This document shows positions 41,595-50,648 of a stretch of DNA of 52,366 bases, piece by piece (the stretch's first letter is position 1; every line of letters starts with the position of its first letter). The notes under the pieces are model-generated. The model saw only the letters and a list, made by a program, of their open reading frames with translations, made no database searches and was not told the DNA's origin. The stretch lies in contig JAIQFL010000024.1 in assembly GCA_020073365.1 (NCBI GenBank), positions 1 to 52,366 on the forward strand, in the 5' to 3' direction. A program made the position numbers and the translations under genes. The DNA comes from Terriglobia bacterium. Its GTDB lineage: Bacteria > Acidobacteriota > Terriglobia > Bryobacterales > Bryobacteraceae.

Positions 41595-44500
41595 CTACAC
41601 TTTCTCCACTTTCACCAGGAACCCCTTGAACTCCGGCGTGTAGGCGTTGGGATCGGTCACCGCGGGCGAGAGCATGTTGGCCGGAGTGAGCGCGGTTTTG
41701 CCCGCGTCTTCGGCAATACCGCGATACCCCCAGTGGATGGGGATGCCGATCTGGTACACCTTCTTGCCGTCGATCAGCATCGGCTTGATACGGCGCGTGA
41801 CCATGGCTTTGGCGATGTAGTGGCCGCGCGCGCTGGTCACTTTAATCTGCTCGCCGCCGCGCAGCCCCAGGTCGTCCGCCAGTTCGGCGGGGAGTTCCAC
41901 GAACGGCTCCGGCATCAACTGCACGTTCATGGGGTTGTTCTTGGTCCAGTAATGGTAGTGCTCGGTGAGCCGGTAGGTAGTGCAGACGATGTTGTAGCCT
42001 TCGGCCGCGGTGCCGATTTTGTCCATCGAGGAATGGAATACCTTGGCGATGGGATTCGTAGACTGGTTGGGATGCAGCGGGTTGGCCACGGGGCTCTCGG
42101 CCGGCTCGTAGTGTTCGGGGAAGGGCCCGTCTGCCAGGCCCGCCAGCGGAACAAAAAGCCGCCCTACGCCCTCGGCATTCATAATGAACGGGCCCATGTG
42201 GTCCTTCGGAGGCGAGTCCGCCTTGATATCCGGCACATCGGGGCCGACCCATCGCTGCTGGGCTTCGTTCCACCAGACCTGCTTTCGGTCGGGGTCCCAC
42301 GGCTTGCCCGCCGGGTCGCACGAAGCACGGTTGTACAGGACACGGCGATTGGCCGGCCACGACCAACCCCAGTTGGGATAGACACCCAGGCCTGACGGAT
42401 CTTCGGTTCCGCGCCGCTGCATCTGCGCGCCGGCTTCCGTCCACGACCCGCAGTAGAGCCAGTTGCCGCTCGTGGTGGAGCCATCGTCGCGCAGCCATGC
42501 GAAGCCGGGCAGTTGCTGGCCGGCCTTTATAGTCTGGTTGAGCTTCGGGTCCGTGACATCCCCCAGAGCGCGACCGTTGATCTCCCTGGCGATTTCGGAG
42601 AGCGAGGGGTTGTGCGGATCTGTGTAGTTCCAAGTGGCATTCACGACAGGATCGGGGAACTTGCCACCCTCCTTTTGATAAAGTTCGCGAACCTTGAGGA
42701 AGATGCGCGCCAGAATCTCCTGGTCCAATTTGGCCAGTCCGGGCGGCGGCACGGCAGCGCTCTTCCATTGCAACCAGCGCGCGGAGTTGACGAACGTTCC
42801 GTCCTTTTCGGCGAAGCCCGCGCCCGGAAGACGGTAGACCGTCGTGGGAATCTGCTTCATCTCCTCGGACGTGATGCCCGGCGATTTCCAGAACTCGCTG
42901 GTCTCGTCGGGATAGATCTCGCACACCACCAGCCAGTCGGCCTTCTTCAGGGCATCGATATTCTTCTGGGCGTTGGGGCCAATGGCTACGCCGTTCATGC
43001 CAAAGGCCAGGAGACCCTTGATGTGGCCGCCGTACATGTCGTCCCAGATTTCGGCCCAGGAGTATTTGCGATCGATCCTGGGAAGGTAGTGAAAGGCCCA
43101 GTCGTTTTCCTTCTTCGCGGCATCGCCGTACAGGGCCTTGAGAAACGAGACCGCGAACTTGGGCGTGTTCGACCAGTAGTTGAGCGAGTCCCAGGGCCCC
43201 GGCTTGGCTGGCTTGGGCGTGATGCGCTCCAGGTAGGCTTTAAAGTCGGTATCCGCCGGGTTGGGCATCTTCAGATAGCCGGGGAGGATGTCGAAAACGC
43301 CCGCCATATCGGTGGCGCCCTGAATGTTGGAGTGCCCGCGCAACGCGTTCACGCCGCCGCCCGCGCGTCCCACGTTGCCCATCAGCAGTTGCAGAATGGC
43401 GGCCGTGCGGATGGTTTGGGTGGCCGAGCTGTGCTGCGTGAAGCCCACAGCGTAGAGGATGGTGGCAACCTTCTTCGTGTCGCCGTCTTTGCGGACGGAT
43501 GTGAAGAGGTCGGCAGCCTTCAGGAACTGGTCCTTGGGAATTCCGGTGATGCGCTCCACCATCTCCGGCGTGTATCGCGAGTAGTGCCGCTTCAACAACT
43601 GGTACACCGACTGCGGATTCTCGAGCGCGAGATCGTAGGACAGGCCTCCCGGTTTGTCCGTGCCGTCGTAGCTCCACGACGCCCGGTCATAAGTTTTCGT
43701 GGCCGCGTCGAACCCCGAAAACAGCCCGTCCTCCGGGAGTTTGAACCCTTCCTTGATCACAAACGCCGCGTTCGTGTAATGGATCAAATAATCCCTGGCG
43801 ATTCGGTTGTACTCGATCGCGTACCGGATCAATCCCCCCAGAAACGCGATGTCCGACCCCGCGCGGATCTGCACAAACAGGTCGGCCGTCGCCGCAGTGC
43901 GCGTAAACCGCGGATCCACCACGATCATCCTGGCGTTGCGCTGGCGCTTGGCTTCAATCGGCCACTTGAAGCCGCACGGGTGGTTTTCCGCCGGGTTCCC
44001 GCCCATGATCAGCATCATGTCGGTGTTCTTGATGTCGATCCACCCGTTGGTCATCGCCCCTCTTCCAAACGTGGCCCCCAAACTGGAGACCGTGGGGCCG
44101 TGTCAAACACGGGCCTGGTTTTCCAGGTAGCAGACCCCCAGGCTGCGCATGGTCTTGACCACCAGGTAATTGAACTCGTTGGTGTCGGTGCAGCCGCCGT
44201 TCCAGGCGATGCCTTCGCAGCGGTTCACGGTGCGGCCTTGCGCATCCTTCTCCACAAAGGTCTCGTCGCGGGTCTTCTTGACGAGATGCGCGATCTCCTC
44301 GATGGCGCTGTCCCACGAGATGTCCTCCCAGTGGTCCGCGCCCGGCCGGCGCACCTGCGGCTTGAGCAGGCGGCGCGGATTCACGATGTCCTGCTGGAGG
44401 GACGAGCCCTTGGGGCAAAGAGTGCCCCGATTGATGGGATGATCCGGATCGCCCTCCACGTGTACGACCTGCGGGGTCACGTTCTTGGCCTTGTCGCCGA

Positions 44501-44681
44501 GGGTGTGGATGATCACGCCGCAACTCACCGAACAGTACGGGCACGTGGACCGAGTTTCGGTGGTGCGAGAGATCTTCAGATCCCTGGATTGCGCGTAAGC
44601 GGGCTGCAAGTCGAAGCCCAGGAGAGAGGTGACCACCCCTCCCGCCCCCACCTTCAAGAAAGACCTTCGTGTTGGCGCCAT
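41595..44681 (-). CDS. fdnG: Formate dehydrogenase alpha subunit, selenoprotein (molybdopterin)
   Basis: Catalytic subunit: formate to CO2, exported folded by a Tat signal (APTRRSFLKVGAGGVVTS). N-terminal [4Fe-4S] cysteines: CPYCSVSCGV and later LCPKGSS. The frame contains one TGA (44103-44105) at residue 193 in the context NQARV-U-HGPTVSSLGATFG, the same context as Sec196 of E. coli FdnG, and the same frame stays open beyond it for 835 codons. A SECIS hairpin follows at the right distance. Total about 1028 residues (E. coli 1015). The molybdopterin-binding body follows (NPAENHPCGFKWPIEAK, GNVGRAGGGVNALRGHSNIQG). It requires SelA/B/C/D and molybdopterin-guanine dinucleotide machinery, none of which is in this window. 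Automated callers may split it at the TGA. Confidence 0.93.
44073..44091 (-). promoter_or_regulatory. Bacterial SECIS element of fdnG
   Basis: In the mRNA, GGUCUCC-AGUUU-GGGGGCC forms a continuous 7-bp stem (two G.U pairs) with a five-base loop containing GU. The loop begins 18 bases after the UGA, the same spacing as in E. coli fdhF, and the U two bases into the stem corresponds to the bulged U bound by SelB. Confidence 0.8.
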
Positions 44682-44714
44682 CGGAAGACGTGTCCCTCCC
44701 TTTTGTGTACAGTA

Positions 44715-44736
44715 ACACAGGCATCCCTGCCGGTGT
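44715..44736. repeat. Short palindromic repeat, ACAC family, copy 3
   Basis: Arms ACACAGGCA and TGCCGGTGT, one mismatch, four-base loop, upstream of fdnG in its presumed 5' region. The rest of 44682-44886 shows no gene; it should contain the promoter of the formate dehydrogenase operon. Confidence 0.55.
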
Positions 44737-44886
44737 GTGCTGTTTTTGCCAGTCGCTGCAGGCGCGGAACCGGCGCCGGCAGCGCGCCCCTGACCGTCGC
44801 GGGGCGCTCCGCGCGCACACTACGTTTCACTCGTGTTTCATTCTTGTTTCGTTCTTGTTAATTCGTGATCAATCGTCTTTGGCACC

Positions 44887-46080
44887 CTACTTGGCTACAC
44901 CCTCAGACGAATAGAGAAGGTCTTCGATTTCATCGATTCGCCGGTCGGCGTCATGGTAACCGATATCGATCAGCTCATTTGTGTACTTCGATGTGAATAA
45001 CAAATAACTCATGAGATCGGCGCACGAATTCGCATCTCTTCCCAGGCTGTTGACAAAATACTGGATCAGATAGGGCATGTCCCGTTGATGGTGCTCTGCA
45101 AGTTTCGACAAATCGACCGACGGCGTGATGAGGAGCGTTGACAATGGGCGCATCTTTTCGCATCCCTCAATACCAGACTGGCTAATCTTACCGTTGCTCA
45201 GCAACTCATTCAACCGCTCCAGGTGCTCGATGTCGGTAGCAAGGTGATCCAGGAACATCACATTAAAGAGAATTCCCATGATTTGCGCAAGCGACGGATC
45301 TTTCTCGTCAGCGGCTTCTTCCCGATGTTCGAGACTTTGACCGCGGACGCCGATTGCCAAAAGCTTCTTTGCCCCCAGTCGTATTGCCGGGCTGAGAGGT
45401 TGTTGAAGGCGCACACAGCCATCTCCAAAAAAGGCCGATCCTCGATCTGTTTGAAGCCGTACGGGCCTGAAAACCAGGGGAATGGCGGCCGATGCGCAGA
45501 TATGTTCGACAGTGATCTTTGTTGCAAGGGTCACTCGCCGGCTTCTGTTCCACATGGGGTGGCCCTTCTTCCCTTGAATGAAGAGATAACTATTCCCGGA
45601 GCTATAGTTAGTCGCTGAAATAGCAAGGGCGTAGAGATGTCCGCGCTTGATATTGTCTTGGATTCGGTCGCAATGCAGATGTTTCTTGAGAAAGTGAATC
45701 AAAGGGGTTGCGTCCAACAGAGACTGGGCGTGACCGCCTTTGAGAATTCCACCAAAGGAGAGATCTACGATCCAGGTAAGAGAATTACGCGTCTGTGACA
45801 GGATATCGCAGTAAAAAACATCGGAGGGGCTCAGGCTGGCCCAAAGCCTGGCGAGAACCTGGGTCGCCGTGGCGAAGTCATCGCTACCCACGGCAAGGGC
45901 AGAACCATTGATTGCTCCCGCTGAAGCGCCTCCTATTATGGGGAAGGGATTACCGTACGTCTGAACTCGTTGGATTTCGCCAATGCGTTTAAGGACACCG
46001 GCTTGATAAGCACCACGAGCACCCCCGCCTGTCATCACAAGGCCGAGTGTGTTTTCCGTCGTCACTCTTTGAGGTTCCAT
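44887..46080 (-). CDS. Patatin-like phospholipase
   Basis: 397 residues from ATG 46080 (MEPQRVTTENTLGLVMTGGG). A serine acyl hydrolase with a Ser-Asp dyad: oxyanion GGGARGAYQAGVL, nucleophile in IIGGASAGAINGSALAV (GxSxG), and the Asp in AFFGDGCVRLQQPLSPAIRLGA (DG; the usual DGG is DGC). C-terminal helical region of unknown role (HLERLNELLSNGKISQSG, YLIQYFVNSLGRD). No signal peptide or membrane helix, so it is probably cytosolic and acts on membrane phospholipids or lipids. Codon use looks less GC-extreme than its neighbours, and the upstream region is AT-rich, which hints at transfer. Confidence 0.87.
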   Translation of the reverse strand: MEPQRVTTENTLGLVMTGGGARGAYQAGVLKRIGEIQRVQTYGNPFPIIGGASAGAINGSALAVGSDDFATATQVLARLWASLSPSDVFYCDILSQTRNSLTWIVDLSFGGILKGGHAQSLLDATPLIHFLKKHLHCDRIQDNIKRGHLYALAISATNYSSGNSYLFIQGKKGHPMWNRSRRVTLATKITVEHICASAAIPLVFRPVRLQTDRGSAFFGDGCVRLQQPLSPAIRLGAKKLLAIGVRGQSLEHREEAADEKDPSLAQIMGILFNVMFLDHLATDIEHLERLNELLSNGKISQSGIEGCEKMRPLSTLLITPSVDLSKLAEHHQRDMPYLIQYFVNSLGRDANSCADLMSYLLFTSKYTNELIDIGYHDADRRIDEIEDLLYSSEGVAK

Positions 46081-46282
46081 GGAATCAGACCTTATTATCT
46101 TTATAATGCCTTCACGGATTATTGTACGACATCCGCTTCCTGGAGGTTGGGTATCCGATGGCCCAAACCGCGAGAGATGTCGCGGTTGGCCCTGATTAAC
46201 CACTTTAGAATCAACACAAATGAGGCAGCTTGAATGGCGGTTTGGATGGCTTTCACCAGTATCAAACTGGGCTCCGTTGTGG

Positions 46283-46318
46283 GCAGGCTGCCAACCTGCG
46301 GCGGATTGGCAATCCGCC
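46283..46318. repeat. Tandem-hairpin REP-like repeat
   Basis: GCAGG-ctgccaa-CCTGC (46283-46299) followed by GGCGGATT-ggc-AATCCGCC (46300-46318). Its minus-strand translation gives the familiar CQSAAGWQPA string that recurs as a dispersed repeat in Acidobacteriota and Planctomycetota genomes. It lies in the gap between the patatin gene and the tRNA; apart from it and the tRNA I see nothing in 46081-46694. Confidence 0.6.
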
Positions 46319-46501
46319 TTTCGCCACCACGAAAAATGCCGATTGACCCTCGCCACAGATCTCCAACCTCATTAACAATCTGCTCCACAAAGGGCTATTC
46401 TGTGCTGGCTGCTGCTTCCCGACAACGTTTGAGTATCCGGAGCAGTCGAGCATCCAGCCCTGCGAAGGTGTGGTAAATTGGAATTGCTGTTCGATTCGCG
46501 T

Positions 46502-46577
46502 GGGCGGCTAGCTCAGTTGGGAGAGCACGGCGTTCGCAATGCCGGGGTCGGGGGTTCGAGCCCCCCGCCGTCCACCA
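46502..46577 (+). tRNA. tRNA-Ala (anticodon CGC)
   Basis: Full cloverleaf: acceptor GGGCGGC / GCCGTCC (one G.T), D arm GCTC-AGTTGGGA-GAGC, anticodon arm CGGCG-TTCGCAA-TGCCG with anticodon CGC, T arm GGGGG-TTCGAGC-CCCCC, discriminator A and encoded CCA. Reads GCG codons, suited to a GC-rich genome. Confidence 0.95.
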
Positions 46578-46694
46578 GCCAACCAACCCATTCCAGACCA
46601 AATACATCCAGGGCATCGGGTTCTTTAGGCCGCCTCGCTGTCGGTCTGCTCGTCCTTGCAGCCGACCGGAATCTCGCAGATCCGGCGCACTGCG

Positions 46695-47031
46695 TTAAGG
46701 ATCGTCCGGTTGCGGGACATCGTCGGGGTGGGCGAGGAAAAAGATGGTGATCTCCTCATATGGCGCGCTGCCGATGTTAACGGCGCGATGAATGCGGTCA
46801 CTCGGCTCGTCCCAATCGACCTGCCCGGATGTGACTCTGACGTGCTCTCTCGGATGCCCGCCACGGAATTCGATGGCTAGAGTATCGCCTTTGAGGATGA
46901 CCGACACGCGATGGAAGGGATTCATGGTGCCACCTTGTGGCCTCACCAGGTGCGAGAAGCAATCGCCGTACTGCCGTCGTTCCTCGGTGATGAAGCGTTT
47001 CCTCGATCATCCCACTGCTCCGAGTAGCCAT
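46695..47031 (-). pseudogene. Small cupin-like protein, frameshifted
   Basis: The first part reads MATRSSGMIEETLHHRG and RRLLLAPGEATRWHHE from ATG 47031. The rest, in the next frame, reads PFHRVSVILKGDTLAIEF...VTSGQVDWDEPSDRIHRAVNIGSAPYEEITIFFL. Joined, this is a single-domain cupin with the WHHxxFHRV metal-site pattern. One extra base near 46920 separates the frames; an ATG at 46946 could start the second part alone (83 residues). Ligand unknown. Confidence 0.7.
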
Positions 47032-47175
47032 TCTCCTATAACGAACCAAGACTTGCAATCCCGAGTGATACCGCAGCGTTGACGCGCAACTCGCCAACTC
47101 CAGCGAGCTGAAATCGGCCCCTCAGGAGTCGGCCTGCCAGGGCGGCGCACACATCCGGCGTTACAATCGTCATGT

Positions 47176-49200
47176 ATGCGCCGCTGGCTCTTCCTCCTGC
47201 TCGCTTCCTCTGCGATGGTCTTCGCCCAGAAGCGGCCGTTCGATGTCAACGCCATGATGGAGCTGAAACGGATCGGCGATCCGCAGATCTCTCCCGATGG
47301 CCGATGGGTGACGTTCACCGTGCAATCCGTGGACGTTGCGGCGAACAAGAAGCCGCAGCAGGTCTGGATCGTGCCGCTGGACGGCGGCCCGCCCCGCCAG
47401 CTCACGCATGACGGAGAGCGAAACCAGCGGGCGCGCTGGTCGCCCGATTCCCGGCGCATCGCCTACATCTCCGACCGCGGCGGATCGTCGCAGATCTGGC
47501 TGATGGACCCCGACGGCGGGAACGCCAGGCAGGTCACCAACTTCTCGGCCGAAGCCGACGGCGTGACGTATTCGCCCGACGGCAAGAACCTGCTGTTTAC
47601 CAGCGAGGTCTATCCCGAATGCGGCGCGGACGATGCCTGCAATAAGAAAAGCCTGGACGCCGAGAAGAACAGCAAGGTGCGGGCGCGCATCTACACCGAA
47701 CTGCTCTACCGCCACTGGAACGCCTGGCAAACCAGCAAACGCAGCCACCTGCTGGTCGTTCCGGTGGCCAGCGGCGTGCCTCGGGACCTCACCCCGTGGA
47801 CGCGCGAGGTGCCTCCGTTCTCCCTGGGTGGGCCCGATGACTACGATATTTCCACGGACGGCAAGGAAGTCTGCTACTCCATGAATTCGGACCCGGTTCC
47901 CGCCACCAGCACGAACTCCGATCTGTACGTGGTGTCGGTGGAGGGCGGCGAGTCGCGGCGGATCACGGCCAATCCAGGCGCGGACGTGAGCCCGCGATAC
48001 TCCCCCGATGGAAAGTACATCGCCTGGCGCTCCCAATTCCGCGCGGGATACGAAAGCGACCGCTTCCGCCTGATGGTGCTCGAACGGGCTACCGGCAGGG
48101 TCACCAACCTGACGGAATCGCTGGATCGCTGGGTCAACAGCTTCACCTGGTCCCGGGATTCCGCGAATCTGTTCTTCACGACGGCGGACCGCGGGCGGCA
48201 GTCGATCCAGTTGATTTCGGTAAACGGCGGTTCCGTGCGCATTGCGGCGAGCGGCGACAACGAGCTCGACGACATGCAGTTCACGCGCGATGGCAGGACC
48301 ATGGTCTACACCGAGCAGACCGGCTTGTCCCCCACCGAGATTTATCGCGCTTCTTCCTCGGGCGGCACGGCGGTGGCGCTCACCCGCCTCAACGACGCGG
48401 TGTTGAATTCCTGCCAACTCACCCCCCTCGAAGAGTTCTGGGTGGACACGGCGGATGGTTCGCGGGTACAGAGCTTCGTGGTAAAGCCGTACGGATTCAC
48501 GGCTACGCGCAAATATCCCGTGTTGATGCTGATTCACGGCGGGCCGCAAGGCAACTGGGGCCATAGCTGGACGTACCGGTGGAATGCGCAGGTGTTCGCG
48601 GCCGCCGGATACGTGGTGGTGATGCCCAATCCGCGCGGCTCCACGGGATACGGGCAGAAGTTCATCGATGAGATCAACCAGGATTGGGGCGGGCGCGCCT
48701 ACGATGACATCATGGCGGTGACCGACCGTGTCGGGACGAGCCTGACTTATGTCGATCCCTTGCGTATGGCCGCTGCCGGCGGTTCCTACGGCGGCTACAT
48801 GGTGGATTGGATTCTGGGGCATACGCAGCGGTTCAAGGCGCTGATCGCGCATTCGGGGGTTTACGATATGCCGAGCGAGTTCGGAGCCACCGAGGAGTTG
48901 TGGTTCCCGCAGTGGGAAATGGGCGGCACCCCGTGGGACAAGCCGGAGGACTATGCGAAGTGGTCTCCCAGCCATTACGTGAAGGATTTCCACACGCCCA
49001 CTCTGGTGATCCACGGCGAACTGGATTTCCGCGTACCATACACGCAGGGGCTGCAGCTCTTCACGGCACTCCAACTGCAGAAGGTGCCCTCCAAGCTTCT
49101 GGTTTTCCCGGATGAAGGACATTGGGTGCTGAAGCCCCAGAACAGCCTGCTCTGGTATAAAACGTTTATCGATTGGATCGATTCCTGGGTGAAAAAGTGA
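47176..49200 (+). CDS. S9 family prolyl oligopeptidase/acylaminoacyl-peptidase-like, secreted
   Basis: 674 residues with a signal peptide (RRWLFLLLASSAMVFAQ). The first 400 residues are a WD40-like beta-propeller (LKRIGDPQISPDGRWVTFTV, RWSPDSRRIAYISDRGG, YSPDGKNLLFTSE, RYSPDGKYIAWRSQ). The alpha/beta-hydrolase domain follows with Ser537 in AAGGSYGGYMVDW, Asp617 in HGELDFRVPY and His649 in FPDEGHWVL. It degrades short peptides in the periplasm; exact specificity (dipeptidyl or acylaminoacyl) is open. The stop overlaps the GTG start of the M23 gene, so the two are coupled. Confidence 0.92.
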   Translation: MRRWLFLLLASSAMVFAQKRPFDVNAMMELKRIGDPQISPDGRWVTFTVQSVDVAANKKPQQVWIVPLDGGPPRQLTHDGERNQRARWSPDSRRIAYISDRGGSSQIWLMDPDGGNARQVTNFSAEADGVTYSPDGKNLLFTSEVYPECGADDACNKKSLDAEKNSKVRARIYTELLYRHWNAWQTSKRSHLLVVPVASGVPRDLTPWTREVPPFSLGGPDDYDISTDGKEVCYSMNSDPVPATSTNSDLYVVSVEGGESRRITANPGADVSPRYSPDGKYIAWRSQFRAGYESDRFRLMVLERATGRVTNLTESLDRWVNSFTWSRDSANLFFTTADRGRQSIQLISVNGGSVRIAASGDNELDDMQFTRDGRTMVYTEQTGLSPTEIYRASSSGGTAVALTRLNDAVLNSCQLTPLEEFWVDTADGSRVQSFVVKPYGFTATRKYPVLMLIHGGPQGNWGHSWTYRWNAQVFAAAGYVVVMPNPRGSTGYGQKFIDEINQDWGGRAYDDIMAVTDRVGTSLTYVDPLRMAAAGGSYGGYMVDWILGHTQRFKALIAHSGVYDMPSEFGATEELWFPQWEMGGTPWDKPEDYAKWSPSHYVKDFHTPTLVIHGELDFRVPYTQGLQLFTALQLQKVPSKLLVFPDEGHWVLKPQNSLLWYKTFIDWIDSWVKK

Positions 49201-50570
49201 AAGCCATCATCGCAGTGGTCTCGCTGGCGATCGTTCTAATGATCGCGCTGGTAGTGATGTCCAACCACACGGCAGTCAGCGTGTCTCCCGCCGTGAAGGT
49301 GGTGGGGGTGAGCACGCCGGTAGCCGTTACCGTGACGAACCCGCACGGCGTTCGGCGCGTCGCCGCCTGGCTGGAACAGAGTGGCGCGCGGTATCCGCTG
49401 TACCAAGAAAGCTTCCCTGCCACGCGGCTGTTCTGGAGCCGGCATCAACCGCCGCGCAGCGTGACCTTCGAAGCCGGCAAGGACAAAGCGCCCAACCTCA
49501 AAGAGGGCAAGGCGCGGCTGGTGGTGGAGGCTGTCTCGAACGATCTGCGGGGCAGCTCCGATTCCGCGACCTACGATCTGGACGTGGTGCTGGTCCCCCC
49601 GCGCGTCATCCCCGATGACTTGCAGCATTACATCAACCAGGGCGGGATGGAGCTGGTGACGTTCACGGCCAGCGGGTCGTGGAGCGAAGCCGGCGTGAAG
49701 GTGGGCAAGTACACGTTCCGCAGCTTCCCGCTTCCGGGCCACGGCGCGGACCAGCGCTTCGCGATGTTCGGTTACCCCTGGGACCTGCCGGCCGACGCTG
49801 TGCCGGCGGTTTATGCCCGCAACCAGGCAGGCACGGAGGCCACCGGCCGCTTCTGGTTCAAGCTGTTTCCCAAGAGGTTTCGCGTGCGCGATTTTGAGGT
49901 CAACGACGCCTTGATGGAAAAACTGGTGACCTCGGTGGACCCCACCGGCCAGTTGGCTCCGGGGCCCGATCTGCTCTCGCGATTTCTGAAGATCAACGGC
50001 GAGATGCGGCGGAAGAACAACCAGCAGATGGCCGATCTCCGGCTTAAGACCGAGGAGAAGATTCTCTGGAACGGGCCGTTCATTCACTACGGCAAGGAAG
50101 AGGCGGACTTTGCGGATGTCCGCAATTACATCTATCACGGCAAGAAGGTGGACCAGCAGGTGCACCTGGGCTTCGATCTCTCGGACGTGCAGAACGCCCC
50201 GGTGAACGCCGCGAATGACGGGCGGGTGGTGTGGGCCGCCGACCTGGGCATCTACGGGAACTGCATCGTGCTGGACCACGGCTATGCGCTGCAGTCCATC
50301 TATGGGCACCTGCGGCAGATCGACGTCAAGGTCGGGGAGATGGTGAAAAAGGGCCAGAAGATGGGGATCGCGGGCCAGACGGGATTGGCGGGCGGCGTTC
50401 ACGTGCATTTCAGCATGCAGATCGACGGCGTGCAGACCAATCCGCTCGAATGGTGGGACGAGCACTGGATCAGGGACCGCGTCATGAGCAAGCTGGATCC
50501 GGGAAGCGTGAGCGCGCACGCTTCGGCGAGCAGTGAGCCTGCGCCGCACGCCAGGAGAAAAAAACGGTAG
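49197..50570 (+). CDS. M23 family metallopeptidase, membrane-anchored
   Basis: 457 residues from GTG 49197, overlapping the S9 stop (GTGA). N-terminal membrane helix (AIIAVVSLAIVLMIALVVM), then about 280 residues of beta-rich periplasmic sequence not clearly assigned, and a C-terminal LytM/M23 domain: VHLGFDLSD (first His and Asp of the zinc site), VVWAADLGIYGNCIVLDHGY, SIYGHL, and GGVHVHFSMQ (HxH). The metal residues are complete, so it should be an active peptidoglycan endopeptidase. A basic tail (HARRKKR) ends the protein. Confidence 0.88.
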   Translation: MKAIIAVVSLAIVLMIALVVMSNHTAVSVSPAVKVVGVSTPVAVTVTNPHGVRRVAAWLEQSGARYPLYQESFPATRLFWSRHQPPRSVTFEAGKDKAPNLKEGKARLVVEAVSNDLRGSSDSATYDLDVVLVPPRVIPDDLQHYINQGGMELVTFTASGSWSEAGVKVGKYTFRSFPLPGHGADQRFAMFGYPWDLPADAVPAVYARNQAGTEATGRFWFKLFPKRFRVRDFEVNDALMEKLVTSVDPTGQLAPGPDLLSRFLKINGEMRRKNNQQMADLRLKTEEKILWNGPFIHYGKEEADFADVRNYIYHGKKVDQQVHLGFDLSDVQNAPVNAANDGRVVWAADLGIYGNCIVLDHGYALQSIYGHLRQIDVKVGEMVKKGQKMGIAGQTGLAGGVHVHFSMQIDGVQTNPLEWWDEHWIRDRVMSKLDPGSVSAHASASSEPAPHARRKKR

Positions 50571-50620
50571 GGCATGCTCCAGCTTGCCCTGGAAGCACGT
50601 CAGCCGCCTACAAGCCGGTG

Positions 50621-50648
50621 TCGCGAAAGACGATCGTCTGTTCCACCG
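50621..50648. repeat. REP-like sequence, GTCTGTC family, copy 2
   Basis: TCGCGAAAGACGATCGTCTG then TTCCACCG matches the second half of the hairpin region at 38431-38456, and again sits between two convergent genes. The left arm is eroded. Just before it a weaker hairpin AGGGCA...TGCCCT follows the M23 stop. Confidence 0.5.

Noticed and set aside
44103..44105. TGA taken as the real end of a 192-residue protein, with a separate gene starting at 44081
   Set aside because: Context and SECIS show a selenocysteine codon; the two halves form one FdnG.
42513..44861. 782-codon open frame on + opposite fdnG
   Set aside because: Shadow of the alpha subunit; no domain and no ribosome binding site.
46502..46577. 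tRNA considered as tRNA-Sec, which would fit the selenoprotein
   Set aside because: Normal 76-base cloverleaf with anticodon CGC (alanine); tRNA-Sec would be about 95 bases with anticodon TCA and a long variable arm.
47170..49122. 650-codon open frame on - opposite the S9 peptidase
   Set aside because: Antisense shadow; the translation is His/Arg/Gly rich and domain-free, and the + strand has a complete catalytic triad and signal peptide.
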